Below, piece by piece: positions 27,816 through 36,318 of a DNA stretch of 64,000 nt. Positions within the stretch are counted from its first letter, which is position 1. Each line of letters starts with the position of its first letter. This DNA is from a virus. The DNA lies in the IMG/VR virus record IMGVR_UViG_3300009068_000028, positions 27,680 to 91,679 of that record, one strand, 5' to 3'. The notes under the pieces are model-generated. The model had not been told where the DNA came from. It worked only from the letters and a program-made list of their open reading frames with translations, and ran no database searches. The translations under genes were made by a program, and so were the position numbers.

Positions 27816-28050
27816 TGCAATGAAACGTGCTGTTCACTCAATTACTGCACCAAAAGGATTTGGTCTAGATATCGTTGAGCATAATACTGAAGGCATTACC
27901 TGGATTGAGCTGGTAGCAGATGAAATTAACTTTATGAAACTACTTGACAGAGACAAGCGTATTGCTGTAGAATATATGGTAAGGGTAAAAAAAGCACTAG
28001 AAGACAACGGTGCAATAGTACAACTAACACGAAAGGCAGTGCCACAGTGA
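27805..28050 (+). CDS. hypothetical protein
   Basis: 81 aa with an alpha/beta pattern (LDIVEHNTEGITWIELVADE). It overlaps its neighbours at both ends. No recognisable family. Confidence 0.5.
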   Translation: MYTDAMKRAVHSITAPKGFGLDIVEHNTEGITWIELVADEINFMKLLDRDKRIAVEYMVRVKKALEDNGAIVQLTRKAVPQ

Positions 28051-28460
28051 TTGAAGCAATTACAATTGGAATATTTTCAGTAGTAATCATAGTGCTAACT
28101 GGGATGCTTGTTAGAGAAAAACTTTTTACAAAAAACTTAGCAAATGAATTACTACAAGTAATGGTTGACAATAGAACATTATTAACAAAAATAGAACATA
28201 GATCTACTGAAAAAGATATTGAGCAAACTGAAGGGTTTGTAAGATTTCTATCGGAATCACGAAACTGGGCATTTGAGTATATTGAAACTGTTCAGAGTGG
28301 TTTAAATAGTTTTGTCGAACAAGCAGGTCCACGACTTGAATACTTCGACAAATATGGCAGGGTAACGGCAAGTCCACATACAGAAGGGCTAGAAGATATT
28401 CTGGCTGCATATCGTGAACTACAAAAACTGTTACCTGAAGAAAACAACAAGGAGAAATAA
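28047..28460 (+). CDS. membrane-anchored coiled-coil protein
   Basis: 137 aa, GTG start. A single N-terminal transmembrane helix (about 4-22, AITIGIFSVVIIVLTGMLV) is followed by a helical, probably coiled-coil, cytoplasmic or periplasmic part. Form resembles spanin-like or adaptor proteins; identity unknown. Confidence 0.5.
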   Translation: MIEAITIGIFSVVIIVLTGMLVREKLFTKNLANELLQVMVDNRTLLTKIEHRSTEKDIEQTEGFVRFLSESRNWAFEYIETVQSGLNSFVEQAGPRLEYFDKYGRVTASPHTEGLEDILAAYRELQKLLPEENNKEK

Positions 28461-28687
28461 TGAATAAGCAAATGATCGCAATGCTTGCATCGTATGGACG
28501 TAGCCTTTTGGCTGCTGGGCTTGCACTATATGCTGCAGGAGTAACAGAGCCAATGCAGCTTGCAAACGCACTATGGGCTGCACTACTTCCAGTAGTGATT
28601 CGCTACGTTAATCCAAATGATCCAGGTTTTGGTCGTGTACCAACACCAGAAGAAGTTGATGCTGCAGTTAAGACTGAACAGAACTAA
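28460..28687 (+). CDS. holin-like membrane protein
   Basis: 75 aa, start coupled to the upstream stop with AAGGAG before it. An amphipathic N-terminus and two hydrophobic stretches (about 12-30 and 33-48), then a Pro/Asp-rich tail. Similar in length and shape to the 22226 gene, so possibly a paralogous holin or antiholin. Confidence 0.55.
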   Translation: MNKQMIAMLASYGRSLLAAGLALYAAGVTEPMQLANALWAALLPVVIRYVNPNDPGFGRVPTPEEVDAAVKTEQN

Positions 28688-28701
28688 TCTAGCACTAGAA
28701 G

Positions 28702-28728
28702 GTGGGCTATTTCGGTAGCCCACTTTTT
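28702..28728 (+). terminator. terminator ending the 20.7-28.7 kb operon
   Basis: GTGGGCTA (28702-28709) pairs with TAGCCCAC (28716-28723), loop TTTCGG, followed by TTTTT. It abuts the end of the opposite-strand glycosyltransferase gene. Confidence 0.85.
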
Positions 28729-29761
28729 ATTGCCCTAAAATATTTAAGTATCTAGACTTTAATACACTTGGTGAAAAAGAGTTATAGCCAATATTAAATG
28801 CACGTTGCTTTTCAATATTTTTGTCAGACATTGCTACATAGTAGTCAATATTTTCTGCAAGCTTTTGTGCATTAACATCATAACAAATAACAGGAGTAGC
28901 CAGTCTGATTACTCCAAGTTCTTCAGAAACAGTCAGCCATTCTTTTGGAAGAATCAAGTTGTTTGGAGAAACGTCTGTCATAAAAACTGGTAAACCACTA
29001 AGCAAGGCTTCATTCATAGGCAAGCACAAGCCAGCATATCTTCTAGGTAGAATCATACCATCAAAGCCAGTGTACATATCTTGTCTATGTTTTACATTAT
29101 CAATCTCAACAGTGATGCGTGAGTCTAATCTTTTAGTGTTGATTGGTGTTTGACTCTTGACTACTAACTCAAAATCTGCCTTAGAGTGTCGCATCATTTC
29201 AAAAATACTCTCTGTTCCATTACGATCATTTGCAGCAGCCTTACCAGCAATGTGTAGCATACGCTTATGATCTTTAGACATATTTGTTTCTAGTGCTTTT
29301 TCAAATAACTCTGGTCTTGTTGGTGGAGGAATGTGATATACCTTGGCTTGGTTAAAAAATCTTTTATTAACTTTTTCAATCATCCAGGGACTTGGCGATA
29401 TAAGAACATCTGCAAGAGATCTTTTATCTGCTTTTAAATTTCCAAATAGCTCGTAATTATATTGAAGATATGTTCTGACACCTTTTGACCTTGCAAGTGT
29501 GGGAGTATTGTCATTATAAAATGTCTCACAACTTAACAAAGCATCAAGGTCTTTTAAAAAATTATTCATTTCTTCATCCGTTGGAAAACCTTTACAGATA
29601 ATATAGTCACGTTCTGCATACCACTCAAAGTGCTGTTGATTACCGTTATAAGATGTAAAATCAATAATCATAATCTTGTATGGATTTAACATTTGTGTTA
29701 GCTCATATGTCTGATTGCCAAGACCAGTATTGTCTGCTCTTACAATTATTCCTAATTTCAT
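28727..29761 (-). CDS. glycosyltransferase, GT-B type
   Basis: 344 aa from the ATG at 29761, overlapping the upstream TGA (ATGA) with AGAGG before it. The C-terminal donor-binding half has LPMNEALLSGLPVFMTDVSPN, a GT4-like acceptor of a nucleotide sugar. It is the last gene of a four-gene leftward glycan cassette. The donor sugar and acceptor are unknown. Confidence 0.75.
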   Translation of the reverse strand: MKLGIIVRADNTGLGNQTYELTQMLNPYKIMIIDFTSYNGNQQHFEWYAERDYIICKGFPTDEEMNNFLKDLDALLSCETFYNDNTPTLARSKGVRTYLQYNYELFGNLKADKRSLADVLISPSPWMIEKVNKRFFNQAKVYHIPPPTRPELFEKALETNMSKDHKRMLHIAGKAAANDRNGTESIFEMMRHSKADFELVVKSQTPINTKRLDSRITVEIDNVKHRQDMYTGFDGMILPRRYAGLCLPMNEALLSGLPVFMTDVSPNNLILPKEWLTVSEELGVIRLATPVICYDVNAQKLAENIDYYVAMSDKNIEKQRAFNIGYNSFSPSVLKSRYLNILGQ

Positions 29762-30519
29762 GCCTCTGTAAGTCCCCAAGCTTCATCATCATCAGTAAAC
29801 TTTTTTAAATGTCTGCGTCCATCTAAATTGTTTACAACTCTAATGTCATCTTTGTTTTGTGGATTGTACAACCACAGCCTGTGCTCCATCCAACCTGTAT
29901 CACTATCCTTGCAATCTGATAAAAGTTTTCCATAATACTTATCTTCAATAAAAAGTTTGGGGGTAGTATTAGGTAGCACCATATTTCGATAATACCAGAC
30001 GTGAGAGAAATGCGGTTGCTGACTCCACTGGTAGCATTTGAGAAAGTCTCCTTCTTGCTCTTTCATAAGATACATATGGTCTGGCTCAACTACTTTATTA
30101 AATGTATAAAATCTAACTGTGTATGCTTTTTCAGAATCAAGCATATCCATTATTTCTTGCCAGTTAATATTTAAGTTATCTTGTAAAGCAATATCACCTT
30201 CAATGTAAAACATTATTGATGTTTTAATAAGATCAATTGTTTTTTGCATCATTGTTGATTGATGGCTATGTTCATCAAAAATAATTGGTAAAACATTATG
30301 CCATTCATGTAGACACTTCCAAAGAATTCTATTTTTATATTCGTCATACATTTCTTTACGATGATTCTGTTCTCCCCTAAGACCATCAACTTGTAGAATA
30401 ATTTCATTGTCTGGAAAGTATTGTCTTACACTTCTAATTACTTCATCAATAATTTCGGTACTAGGGTGTAGTGGACTAACTGATGTTGGAATAACTATAG
30501 TTACGTCTTTAATATGCAT
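29758..30519 (-). CDS. glycosyltransferase, GT-A-like
   Basis: 253 aa. The start VTIVIPTSVSPLHPS is a GT-A nucleotide-binding beginning and IMFYIEGDIALQDN has the acidic (D-x-D-like) metal site. It lacks the length of full GT2 enzymes. It overlaps both neighbours in the leftward cassette, so co-expression is likely. Confidence 0.6.
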   Translation of the reverse strand: MHIKDVTIVIPTSVSPLHPSTEIIDEVIRSVRQYFPDNEIILQVDGLRGEQNHRKEMYDEYKNRILWKCLHEWHNVLPIIFDEHSHQSTMMQKTIDLIKTSIMFYIEGDIALQDNLNINWQEIMDMLDSEKAYTVRFYTFNKVVEPDHMYLMKEQEGDFLKCYQWSQQPHFSHVWYYRNMVLPNTTPKLFIEDKYYGKLLSDCKDSDTGWMEHRLWLYNPQNKDDIRVVNNLDGRRHLKKFTDDDEAWGLTEA

Positions 30520-31387
30520 TTATTTGCTCCATAATCTTATATGCAAAATCCCTCTTCTGCTTAATCCACCAAGAGACTGCCCTGTGCATATTTGCTGGAT
30601 AGTCTTCTAACAATTGTTGGACTAACACTCGAAGTTTATTCCAATCACTTATCTGACTTACTGGCATATCCGTAAACAATGTTTCCCAAAAACCGTAGGC
30701 TTCTCCAACACTACTTATCTTGTCAGCAATCGGTAGAGCCAACATTTCTAATCCTTCGTAAAATCTAAAAGAATCAATTGTAGCGTTGCCAGCAGGGGCA
30801 GGAGCAAACCTAGCAGAAGCCAATAGATTGTAGTAGTCTTTTGGTGTCTCACCCTGTGTAAAGCCTTCTGTAAACTTATAGACTGTGTTTGAAAGTTTCT
30901 TTAGGGCTTGTGCAAGCTCTTTCCTACGTGGGTGAGTTATCTGACCAGCAAAGTAAATATCTGTTGTTTTTGTTGGATAATCTGGAATAACATTGTTTTT
31001 GTGGTTTGGAGTTCCAAGCGGCAACTTGTTGTATGACGAATGACGAGGGTAGGGAGATTGAATCCAAATTTCAACATTAGGGTGAGAGATCTTTTCAACA
31101 CCAAACACACCAAGCTCGTCTGCTGTAACAAACAACACAAGCCTTCTAATGTTAGATAAACTTTTATTTAAAGTTTCTTCGAGACCAGTCCACTCAAAAC
31201 CAGGAATAACAACAAATGCTCTGTCTGTTTTTGGTAGTTTGTTTACTTTAACAACATCAACACGGTTTCTTGTAAAGGCTTCTTGCAAAAATCCAAAGTC
31301 CCACTTATCATCTGGAAATCCTTTTCCTTTTGGAGTAAAAGAATAAGCTATCAATTTATTCCAAGTTCCTTTAAGATTGTTGCCCAT
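30509..31387 (-). CDS. glycosyltransferase-like protein
   Basis: 292 aa, GT-B-like. The N-terminal half contains RRLVLFVTADELGVFGVEK, and the C-terminal half has FAPAPAGNATIDSFRFYEGL, a pattern seen in exostosin/GT47-type transferases. It overlaps the upstream gene by 37 bases. Confidence 0.6.
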   Translation of the reverse strand: MGNNLKGTWNKLIAYSFTPKGKGFPDDKWDFGFLQEAFTRNRVDVVKVNKLPKTDRAFVVIPGFEWTGLEETLNKSLSNIRRLVLFVTADELGVFGVEKISHPNVEIWIQSPYPRHSSYNKLPLGTPNHKNNVIPDYPTKTTDIYFAGQITHPRRKELAQALKKLSNTVYKFTEGFTQGETPKDYYNLLASARFAPAPAGNATIDSFRFYEGLEMLALPIADKISSVGEAYGFWETLFTDMPVSQISDWNKLRVLVQQLLEDYPANMHRAVSWWIKQKRDFAYKIMEQINAY

Positions 31388-32307
31388 CTATGCTTGTATG
31401 TGTGTTCATTCTTTGCACGTTCGTGTCCAGCAAACCTAATTGCTTCTCGTTCTTCGTTGTGTTCAATATAATAATCAATTTTTTCTTTTAAATCCCTAAT
31501 GTTTCCGTGTTCATAGAACACAATCTCTTTCTTGTTTTCAAAAAAAGTATCAAGCCCTAGAATGTTTGGGTAGATTGTAAATCCTGCACGACCAGTAGAC
31601 TCAAACAATCTGTCCGAAGAGTAGTAAGGATAGTTAAAGTTAATGTTGAGCGTATCTCCAATTGCAATTTTACTACGAGCATAGATACGATTTAAATCGT
31701 TACCCCTTACAACACCTGTATCTCCATCTCCACCAACGTGAAGAAATCTTTTGCCATAAAGTTCTCTTAAAGCAGTTACAAGTCTTGGGCGGTATGGGTA
31801 TTCAGGATGATAGTTCTTGCTACCAACAAAGATAACATCATAATCAAACGTGCCGTTATAGTCTGGGTGAACATAACACTCAGGACCGAAGACTCCAGCA
31901 GGAAGGAAGTGACCTTTAACCTTAGTATTCTCGTTAAACCAATCAGCCATTAATTTATCAGTGGCAAAGAAGTGACCGATGTTTTTATAGAAAGGATCAT
32001 TCTCAAGATCGTGCTGACGCTTAAGACCAAACCATAGGTCTAAGTGATAGGTCATAGTTGGTACATTAGAATCTTTAAGTTCCTGAAGAATATCTATTCT
32101 TTCTTGACCAGGCGTATTCCATCCGTGAGTATGAACCCAAACAAAAAGGTCTGAGGTAACCGCCTCACGAAGAACCTTCCCAATGGTTGTTCCTCGTCCT
32201 TCTTGAAACTTAACTACGGTATGACCTAATGCTTCTAAAGATTTTGCGTGATGATTCTCACTGCTAAAATCTACCTGGAAGTTTCCAAGAAATGTAATCT
32301 TTGCCAA
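31351..32307 (-). CDS. glycosyltransferase, CgeB-like
   Basis: 318 aa, TTG start. ITFLGNFQVDFSSENH is a GT-B N-terminus. The C-terminus with DRLFESTGRAGFTIYPNI and RAKNEHTYKHRWATIL matches the CgeB/Glycos_transf_1_2 type. It is the first gene of the leftward cassette, reading away from the Tudor-domain gene. The likely role is glycan addition to the host wall or to virion protein. Confidence 0.7.
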   Translation of the reverse strand: MAKITFLGNFQVDFSSENHHAKSLEALGHTVVKFQEGRGTTIGKVLREAVTSDLFVWVHTHGWNTPGQERIDILQELKDSNVPTMTYHLDLWFGLKRQHDLENDPFYKNIGHFFATDKLMADWFNENTKVKGHFLPAGVFGPECYVHPDYNGTFDYDVIFVGSKNYHPEYPYRPRLVTALRELYGKRFLHVGGDGDTGVVRGNDLNRIYARSKIAIGDTLNINFNYPYYSSDRLFESTGRAGFTIYPNILGLDTFFENKKEIVFYEHGNIRDLKEKIDYYIEHNEEREAIRFAGHERAKNEHTYKHRWATILKELGIN

Positions 32308-32362
32308 AATAACCTCTTCTGTTATGTTTCTATTTTATCATATTGTGTTGTATACTATAAGT

Positions 32363-32454
32363 GTCCCTCACACTATCTTAGGATGGATTAGTTACCCAAA
32401 TGATAAGACCGTGGCTAACTGCAGCGGATTTCGGTGTGAGGGACTCTATTTTTT
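32363..32454 (+). ncRNA. predicted 92-nt structured RNA with closing terminal stem
   Basis: A -10 box TATACT (32351-32356) is six bases before 32363, the same spacing as the leaderless promoters. From there GTCCCTCACAC (32363-32373) pairs perfectly with GTGTGAGGGAC (32434-32444), and TTAGTTAC (32388-32395) pairs with GTGGCTAA (32411-32418). TCTATTTTTT follows as a terminator tract. Both ends of the RNA are thus in one stem. No protein frame is apparent. Family unknown. Confidence 0.6.
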
Positions 32455-32458
32455 ATGG

Positions 32459-32464
32459 TATAAT
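32459..32464 (+). promoter_or_regulatory. leaderless promoter for the Tudor-domain gene
   Basis: TGGTATAAT (hexamer 32459-32464), six bases, then the ATG at 32471. It lies directly after the U-run of the structured RNA. Confidence 0.65.
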
Positions 32465-32470
32465 ATTTGT

Positions 32471-33598
32471 ATGCCATATAGCGTTGGAGAAAAAGGGTCT
32501 TACGGTTGCTCAGGTTACCCAGCCGTTAAAGACGACGGAACAGTAATGGGATGCCATAAGACAGCTGAAGAAGCTGCTAATCAAATTTATGCCATCAATG
32601 TCAGTGAGGGCAACATCGATCCAAAGTCTGGACATTCTGGAATGAGCGATGAAGAAGAACGTATGAAGCGTCGTGAAAGAATGTACAAAGCTGATATTAA
32701 AGAAGGCGACTACGTAATGGGAATGACTGTAGAAGGAATGGCTCACGGAAGAGTAGAACACATTATGCTAGAAGGTGGAACTCTTGGGGAGCCTGGAACA
32801 GCATACGCACTTGAGTCTATGCCACCAGAGAACCCAGCAATGTCCGTAAGAGTTTATGAAGAGGGTGAAGACGGAATGTGGGAAGCAACTGCCTATAGCA
32901 TTGGAATGATGTATCAAGATGCTACACGTCTTGACGATTTACAAGGACACCACATGGAAGACGAAGAAAATGATTATCAAATGGATATGATGGCTAAGGC
33001 TGAAACATATTCTCCAACAGAAGGAATGAAGTCTGCTGCTCGTCGTGCTCTTAAATGGAAAGCTGAAGGCAAGGCTACAGGTGCAGGAACTCCAGTCGGA
33101 TGGGGAAGAGCATCAGATATCGTAGCAGGAAGAGCTATGTCTCTTAGTGTAGTTAAGCGTATGTATTCTTTCTTCTCACGTCACGAAGTAGACAAGAAAG
33201 GCAAAGACTTTAATAACACTGCTAACCCTAGCAATGGTCGCATTATGTGGGATGCTTGGGGTGGAGATGCAGGATTTTCCTGGTCACGTGGCATTGCCGA
33301 GCGTATGAAGGATAAAGCTTTGTTTGCTAATTTTGGTAAAGACTATACAAAGTCTAAGCCAGTAGATCTATTTAAAGCAATTGGTGTTGGCTCTATGGTT
33401 AGTTGGAATTCTTCTGGCGGTAGAGCAACAGGTAAGATTACTAGAATTATTCGTAATGGATCTTACAATGTTCCAGGCACAGATGTTACAATCAATGGTA
33501 CTCCAGATAATCCTGCTGCAGTAATCACTCTATACCGTGACGGTAAGCCAACAGACACAATTGTTTCACACAGAATGAACACTCTTAGAGCCTCCTAG
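32471..33598 (+). CDS. Tudor-domain-containing phage protein
   Basis: 375 aa. The N-terminus (MPYSVGEKGSYGCSGYPAVKDDG, with GCHKTAEEA) is a motif seen in phage head-maturation proteins. The middle has an SH3-like stretch (KEGDYVMGMTVEGMAHGRVE). The helical region SAARRALKWKAEGK, then GWGRASDIVAGRAMS, then FSRHEVDKK, is common in phage prohead-protease-associated proteins. The C-terminus (MVSWNSSGGRATGKITRIIR) is a DUF2945-type Tudor domain. It is leaderless. Function uncertain. Confidence 0.6.
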   Translation: MPYSVGEKGSYGCSGYPAVKDDGTVMGCHKTAEEAANQIYAINVSEGNIDPKSGHSGMSDEEERMKRRERMYKADIKEGDYVMGMTVEGMAHGRVEHIMLEGGTLGEPGTAYALESMPPENPAMSVRVYEEGEDGMWEATAYSIGMMYQDATRLDDLQGHHMEDEENDYQMDMMAKAETYSPTEGMKSAARRALKWKAEGKATGAGTPVGWGRASDIVAGRAMSLSVVKRMYSFFSRHEVDKKGKDFNNTANPSNGRIMWDAWGGDAGFSWSRGIAERMKDKALFANFGKDYTKSKPVDLFKAIGVGSMVSWNSSGGRATGKITRIIRNGSYNVPGTDVTINGTPDNPAAVITLYRDGKPTDTIVSHRMNTLRAS

Positions 33599-33600
33599 AC

Positions 33601-33629
33601 TTGACAATCCTTGTCAGTTGCTGTAAAAT
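33601..33629 (+). promoter_or_regulatory. consensus promoter with overlapping TGACA dyad
   Basis: TTGACA (33601-33606), 17 bases, TAAAAT (33624-33629). TGACA-ATCCT-TGTCA across the -35 box is an inverted repeat and could be an operator. Confidence 0.7.
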
Positions 33630-33662
33630 ATAAGTATAACAACTAACGCATTAGGAGAGACA

Positions 33663-33839
33663 ATGCATACTGATGAATTGCTTGAGGTAATGTTTGGACT
33701 CGAACACGTTATTGCAGAAATGTTCTGGAATACTGTTTGGTTTGGCATTGCTTTTTTGCTTGGACAATTTATTGCATTCCGCAAGGTACACAAGTACATT
33801 GACGAGAAGCACGGAGTAACCCACGAGGAAGGCTATTGA
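33663..33839 (+). CDS. small single-pass membrane protein
   Basis: 58 aa with GGAGAG before the ATG. One hydrophobic helix (about 20-38, FWNTVWFGIAFLLGQFIAF) and a charged tail. It belongs to the consensus promoter just upstream. Identity unknown. Confidence 0.6.
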   Translation: MHTDELLEVMFGLEHVIAEMFWNTVWFGIAFLLGQFIAFRKVHKYIDEKHGVTHEEGY

Positions 33840-33856
33840 TGGGGTATAATTATCTT

Positions 33857-34537
33857 ATGGAACAAGAAGATGCAAACAGTTATCCTCGTGCATATTTTGG
33901 GAAAACTATTCCCATAGAAGAAAATACAAACGTAGTTGTTATTGGTGAAACACCAGTAGCACCACCAAAAGGAGAAGATAAAGTGGTAACAGTAAAACGT
34001 AAAAGAATTAGCCAACAGCAATCTGCATTAAAGAAAGCTGAAAGAGTTAAGAATGCATTGTATGCAAAGCAAGAAGCAAAACGTGCTCCAAAAGTACAGA
34101 TTGACCAAGGAATAGTTCTTTGGACCTGGATTATTGGTGTTGTAATTGCTTTCGGAACTTCGGCGGTAGTGTCCTTTAATGGAATCACTGCAGTAGCAGA
34201 GTATGTAGGACTAGCAGCACCCTGGATGGCAACATTATTCTTCTTCTTTGTTGAGTTGATGTATGTGCTATTCCTTATGGCTTACCTTGTTCTTAAATCT
34301 CGAATTGATGAACAGGGAAATCCTGAACGAACAGGTGGTGCATTCTGGGGCATGTTTATGTTTGGCTCTATTGCAGTTGCTGCTAATGGATTTCATACCC
34401 TTGACTTCTGGCAGTATGAGTGGACTAACCCACAAATGTGGGCAGGTATTGTTCTAAGTATTGCTGCTCCTATCGCTATTATTAGTGCCTCAAAGATGGC
34501 TTCTAGAGTAGTGTTTGCCAAGTCTATACAGCTCTAG
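33857..34537 (+). CDS. four-helix membrane protein, DUF2637-like
   Basis: 226 aa, leaderless (TATAAT 33845-33850, six bases to ATG). About 90 residues of basic, Lys-rich cytoplasmic sequence are followed by four hydrophobic helices (about 100-225). The arrangement resembles actinobacterial DUF2637/Spd-like proteins involved in transfer, but identity is uncertain. Confidence 0.55.
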   Translation: MEQEDANSYPRAYFGKTIPIEENTNVVVIGETPVAPPKGEDKVVTVKRKRISQQQSALKKAERVKNALYAKQEAKRAPKVQIDQGIVLWTWIIGVVIAFGTSAVVSFNGITAVAEYVGLAAPWMATLFFFFVELMYVLFLMAYLVLKSRIDEQGNPERTGGAFWGMFMFGSIAVAANGFHTLDFWQYEWTNPQMWAGIVLSIAAPIAIISASKMASRVVFAKSIQL

Positions 34538-34544
34538 GTTAACT

Positions 34545-34618
34545 GGGGCAGTAGCATAACAGGTAAATGCAATACTCTTATAAGGTATCGATAATGGGTT
34601 CAAGCCCCATCTGCCCTA
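34545..34618 (+). tRNA. tRNA-Ile (anticodon TAT)
   Basis: Acceptor GGGGCAG/CTGCCCT, D arm GCAT/ATGC, anticodon stem ATACT/GGTAT with loop CTTATAA, T arm ATGGG-TTCAAGC-CCCAT. The anticodon directly reads AUA, which is rare in GC-rich actinobacterial hosts. Confidence 0.9.
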
Positions 34619-34619
34619 C

Positions 34620-34691
34620 GCCCTTGTAGCTCAGAGGAAGAGCAGCAGGTTTCTACCCTGCGTGTCGCTGGTTCGATTCCAGTCAGGGGTT
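34620..34691 (+). tRNA. tRNA-Arg (anticodon TCT)
   Basis: Acceptor GCCCTTG/CAGGGGT, D arm GCTC/GAGC, anticodon stem GCAGG/CCTGC with loop TTTCTAC, T arm GCTGG-TTCGATT-CCAGT. One base separates it from tRNA-Ile. Its 3' end overlaps by nine bases the last codons of the opposite-strand Stealth-type gene. Confidence 0.9.
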
Positions 34692-35375
34692 CTCGTATTG
34701 CGAAGGATCTGGAAACATATCCTTTAAGATAAAATCAAGTATAAAGTCAAAGTTTGAGTCGTGACTAGATATGTAGTTTAGGTCTTCTTTAATGAGGTCG
34801 TGGAACTTACCCTTTAATTCTGTATTACTATATACTTTCACATCGTAAGTCTTTGTGCCACCTACATTATAAACATTTCCATATGTTGATCTATGCAGTG
34901 TTTTATGATTTAATACTTCAAGAAGCTTTGCCTTGTTCATAGGCATAGGAACATGTAGTTCGTAATCTAAAGTATTTGCAATACCCATTCTATTTAAATA
35001 GTTTTGTGTCTTGCTAAACAGTCTTTGATATCCATAATTGGTTTGTCCTGTGTCTGAATAAGATGCAAGAACTTCTTGGATTGTTCCAGAATAAAAGTAT
35101 TCAACCTTATCTAATTTTTTTACAGTAAAAAAGTCATCATTCATTAAAACAAAATCATCACTTATATCCTCTGTTGCACAGATAACATCTAATTGTTTCC
35201 AGACGTTAGGATGTCCTATACCAGTTTGTTGTACATAAATATAATCTCCTGTATACCAGTCTGGCTTGCCACCGACTACCCAGATACGACCTTCTGGTAA
35301 ATTTTTCACGGTAGATCTAATTGAGTATCTTAACTCTTCATTGTCTCCAGGACGGCAAACATAAACGTAATCCAT
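34683..35375 (-). CDS. Stealth-type sugar-phosphate transferase-like protein
   Basis: 230 aa. DYVYVCRPGDNEELRYSIRS, WKQLDVICATE, and ISDDFVLMNDDFF match the conserved regions of Stealth proteins, which transfer hexose-1-phosphate in capsule synthesis. It reads left from an AT-rich divergent promoter and adds another glycan enzyme to the phage. It ends inside tRNA-Arg. Confidence 0.75.
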   Translation of the reverse strand: MDYVYVCRPGDNEELRYSIRSTVKNLPEGRIWVVGGKPDWYTGDYIYVQQTGIGHPNVWKQLDVICATEDISDDFVLMNDDFFTVKKLDKVEYFYSGTIQEVLASYSDTGQTNYGYQRLFSKTQNYLNRMGIANTLDYELHVPMPMNKAKLLEVLNHKTLHRSTYGNVYNVGGTKTYDVKVYSNTELKGKFHDLIKEDLNYISSHDSNFDFILDFILKDMFPDPSQYENP

Positions 35376-35426
35376 TGTTAATCCAATCTTTATTTTATTA
35401 TATCATTAACTGGTATAATGGTTGTA

Positions 35427-35675
35427 ATGAGCGTGTCAGAACATCTGGCGGTCCTTAGAGCCTACAAAGAGGACAAGGGTTGCACTGACTGCGGTTATAA
35501 ATACCCTCATTTTATTCTTGAGTTTGACCACAAGCCAGGTTATCGTAAGCTTGATAACGTCTATAGAGTACTAAAGAAGTACGGAATAGAGATGGCTTGG
35601 AAAGAAATAAGAAAGTGTGAAGTTGTTTGTTCTAACTGCCACAAGATAAGAACAAACGATAGAGAAGAATCTTAA
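35427..35675 (+). CDS. HNH endonuclease-like protein
   Basis: 82 aa from the ATG at 35427; the -10 TATAAT (35414-35419) is seven bases upstream. Zinc Cys pairs CTDCG...CSNC and the histidines LEFDHKPG and SNCHKIR give an HNH-type layout. The catalytic Asn is not clear. It may be a homing or packaging nuclease. Confidence 0.65.
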   Translation: MSVSEHLAVLRAYKEDKGCTDCGYKYPHFILEFDHKPGYRKLDNVYRVLKKYGIEMAWKEIRKCEVVCSNCHKIRTNDREES

Positions 35676-35884
35676 ACCTTTTTGTTAAGACGATCAATGA
35701 CCCATTTGATTATAGAAATACTGTCGTGATCTCCACGCTCAGTTTTTTCTTTAACAAGTAATCTAAGCTCATTCATAATACGTGAACGCTCTTCCAGTAC
35801 AGCTGCTTGATAAAGCTCAATAATATGATTTTCAATAATAGATATTTGTATCTGTGACTTTTTGTCAATGTGTAAGTTGCTCAT
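35672..35884 (-). CDS. small helical protein
   Basis: 70 aa, start ATG at 35884 with TATACT (35891-35896) six bases upstream, so leaderless on the minus strand. Highly charged, helical (AAVLEERSRIMNELRLLVKE), coiled-coil-like. It overlaps the HNH gene end. Unknown. Confidence 0.5.
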   Translation of the reverse strand: MSNLHIDKKSQIQISIIENHIIELYQAAVLEERSRIMNELRLLVKEKTERGDHDSISIIKWVIDRLNKKV

Positions 35885-35940
35885 CTTATAAGTATACACC
35901 AATCAACACAAGATAGGTGTTGGCGTGGTATGATAGAGCT

Positions 35941-36063
35941 ATGACTTTTGAATATCCAATATACCCAGACCGCACCTATCGCATTGATGTAGATGGTGAA
36001 CAGCATTACATTACAGGCGACAACCTTATTGCCCTAGTACTTGACAAACTTAACGAGTCGTGA
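35941..36063 (+). CDS. small hypothetical protein, leaderless
   Basis: 40 aa. TATGAT at 35929-35934 is six bases from the ATG. A short beta-type protein (TYRIDVDGEQHYITGDNL). No family recognised. Confidence 0.5.
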   Translation: MTFEYPIYPDRTYRIDVDGEQHYITGDNLIALVLDKLNES

Positions 36064-36075
36064 GATAATGGGGGT

Positions 36076-36318
36076 ATGAGAAAAATATTCATACCCACAC
36101 CTAGTAACCTTAAGCGTAGAGACGAGCTAATGATGAAGCGTGGTGCTCAAAGAATGAAGAGCCGCCTTGTAGACCTTGTAGAAAGCCGTATGGAAAACGG
36201 TATCTTTGAGGCTCAGGCTGCTTATGACCAGGGTCATCCAGACACTGGAGCGTACCTTAGTGGTGCTGTTGCTGCTTGTACTGCAATTATTGGTTCTATC
36301 AGAAAGAGTGAATTCTAA
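36076..36318 (+). CDS. hypothetical basic protein, leaderless
   Basis: 80 aa. GATAAT at 36064-36069 lies six bases before ATG. Basic N-terminus (NLKRRDELMMKRGAQRMKSR), then a helix (LVESRMENGIFEAQAAYDQG). Coupled to the next gene by TAATG. Confidence 0.5.
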   Translation: MRKIFIPTPSNLKRRDELMMKRGAQRMKSRLVDLVESRMENGIFEAQAAYDQGHPDTGAYLSGAVAACTAIIGSIRKSEF

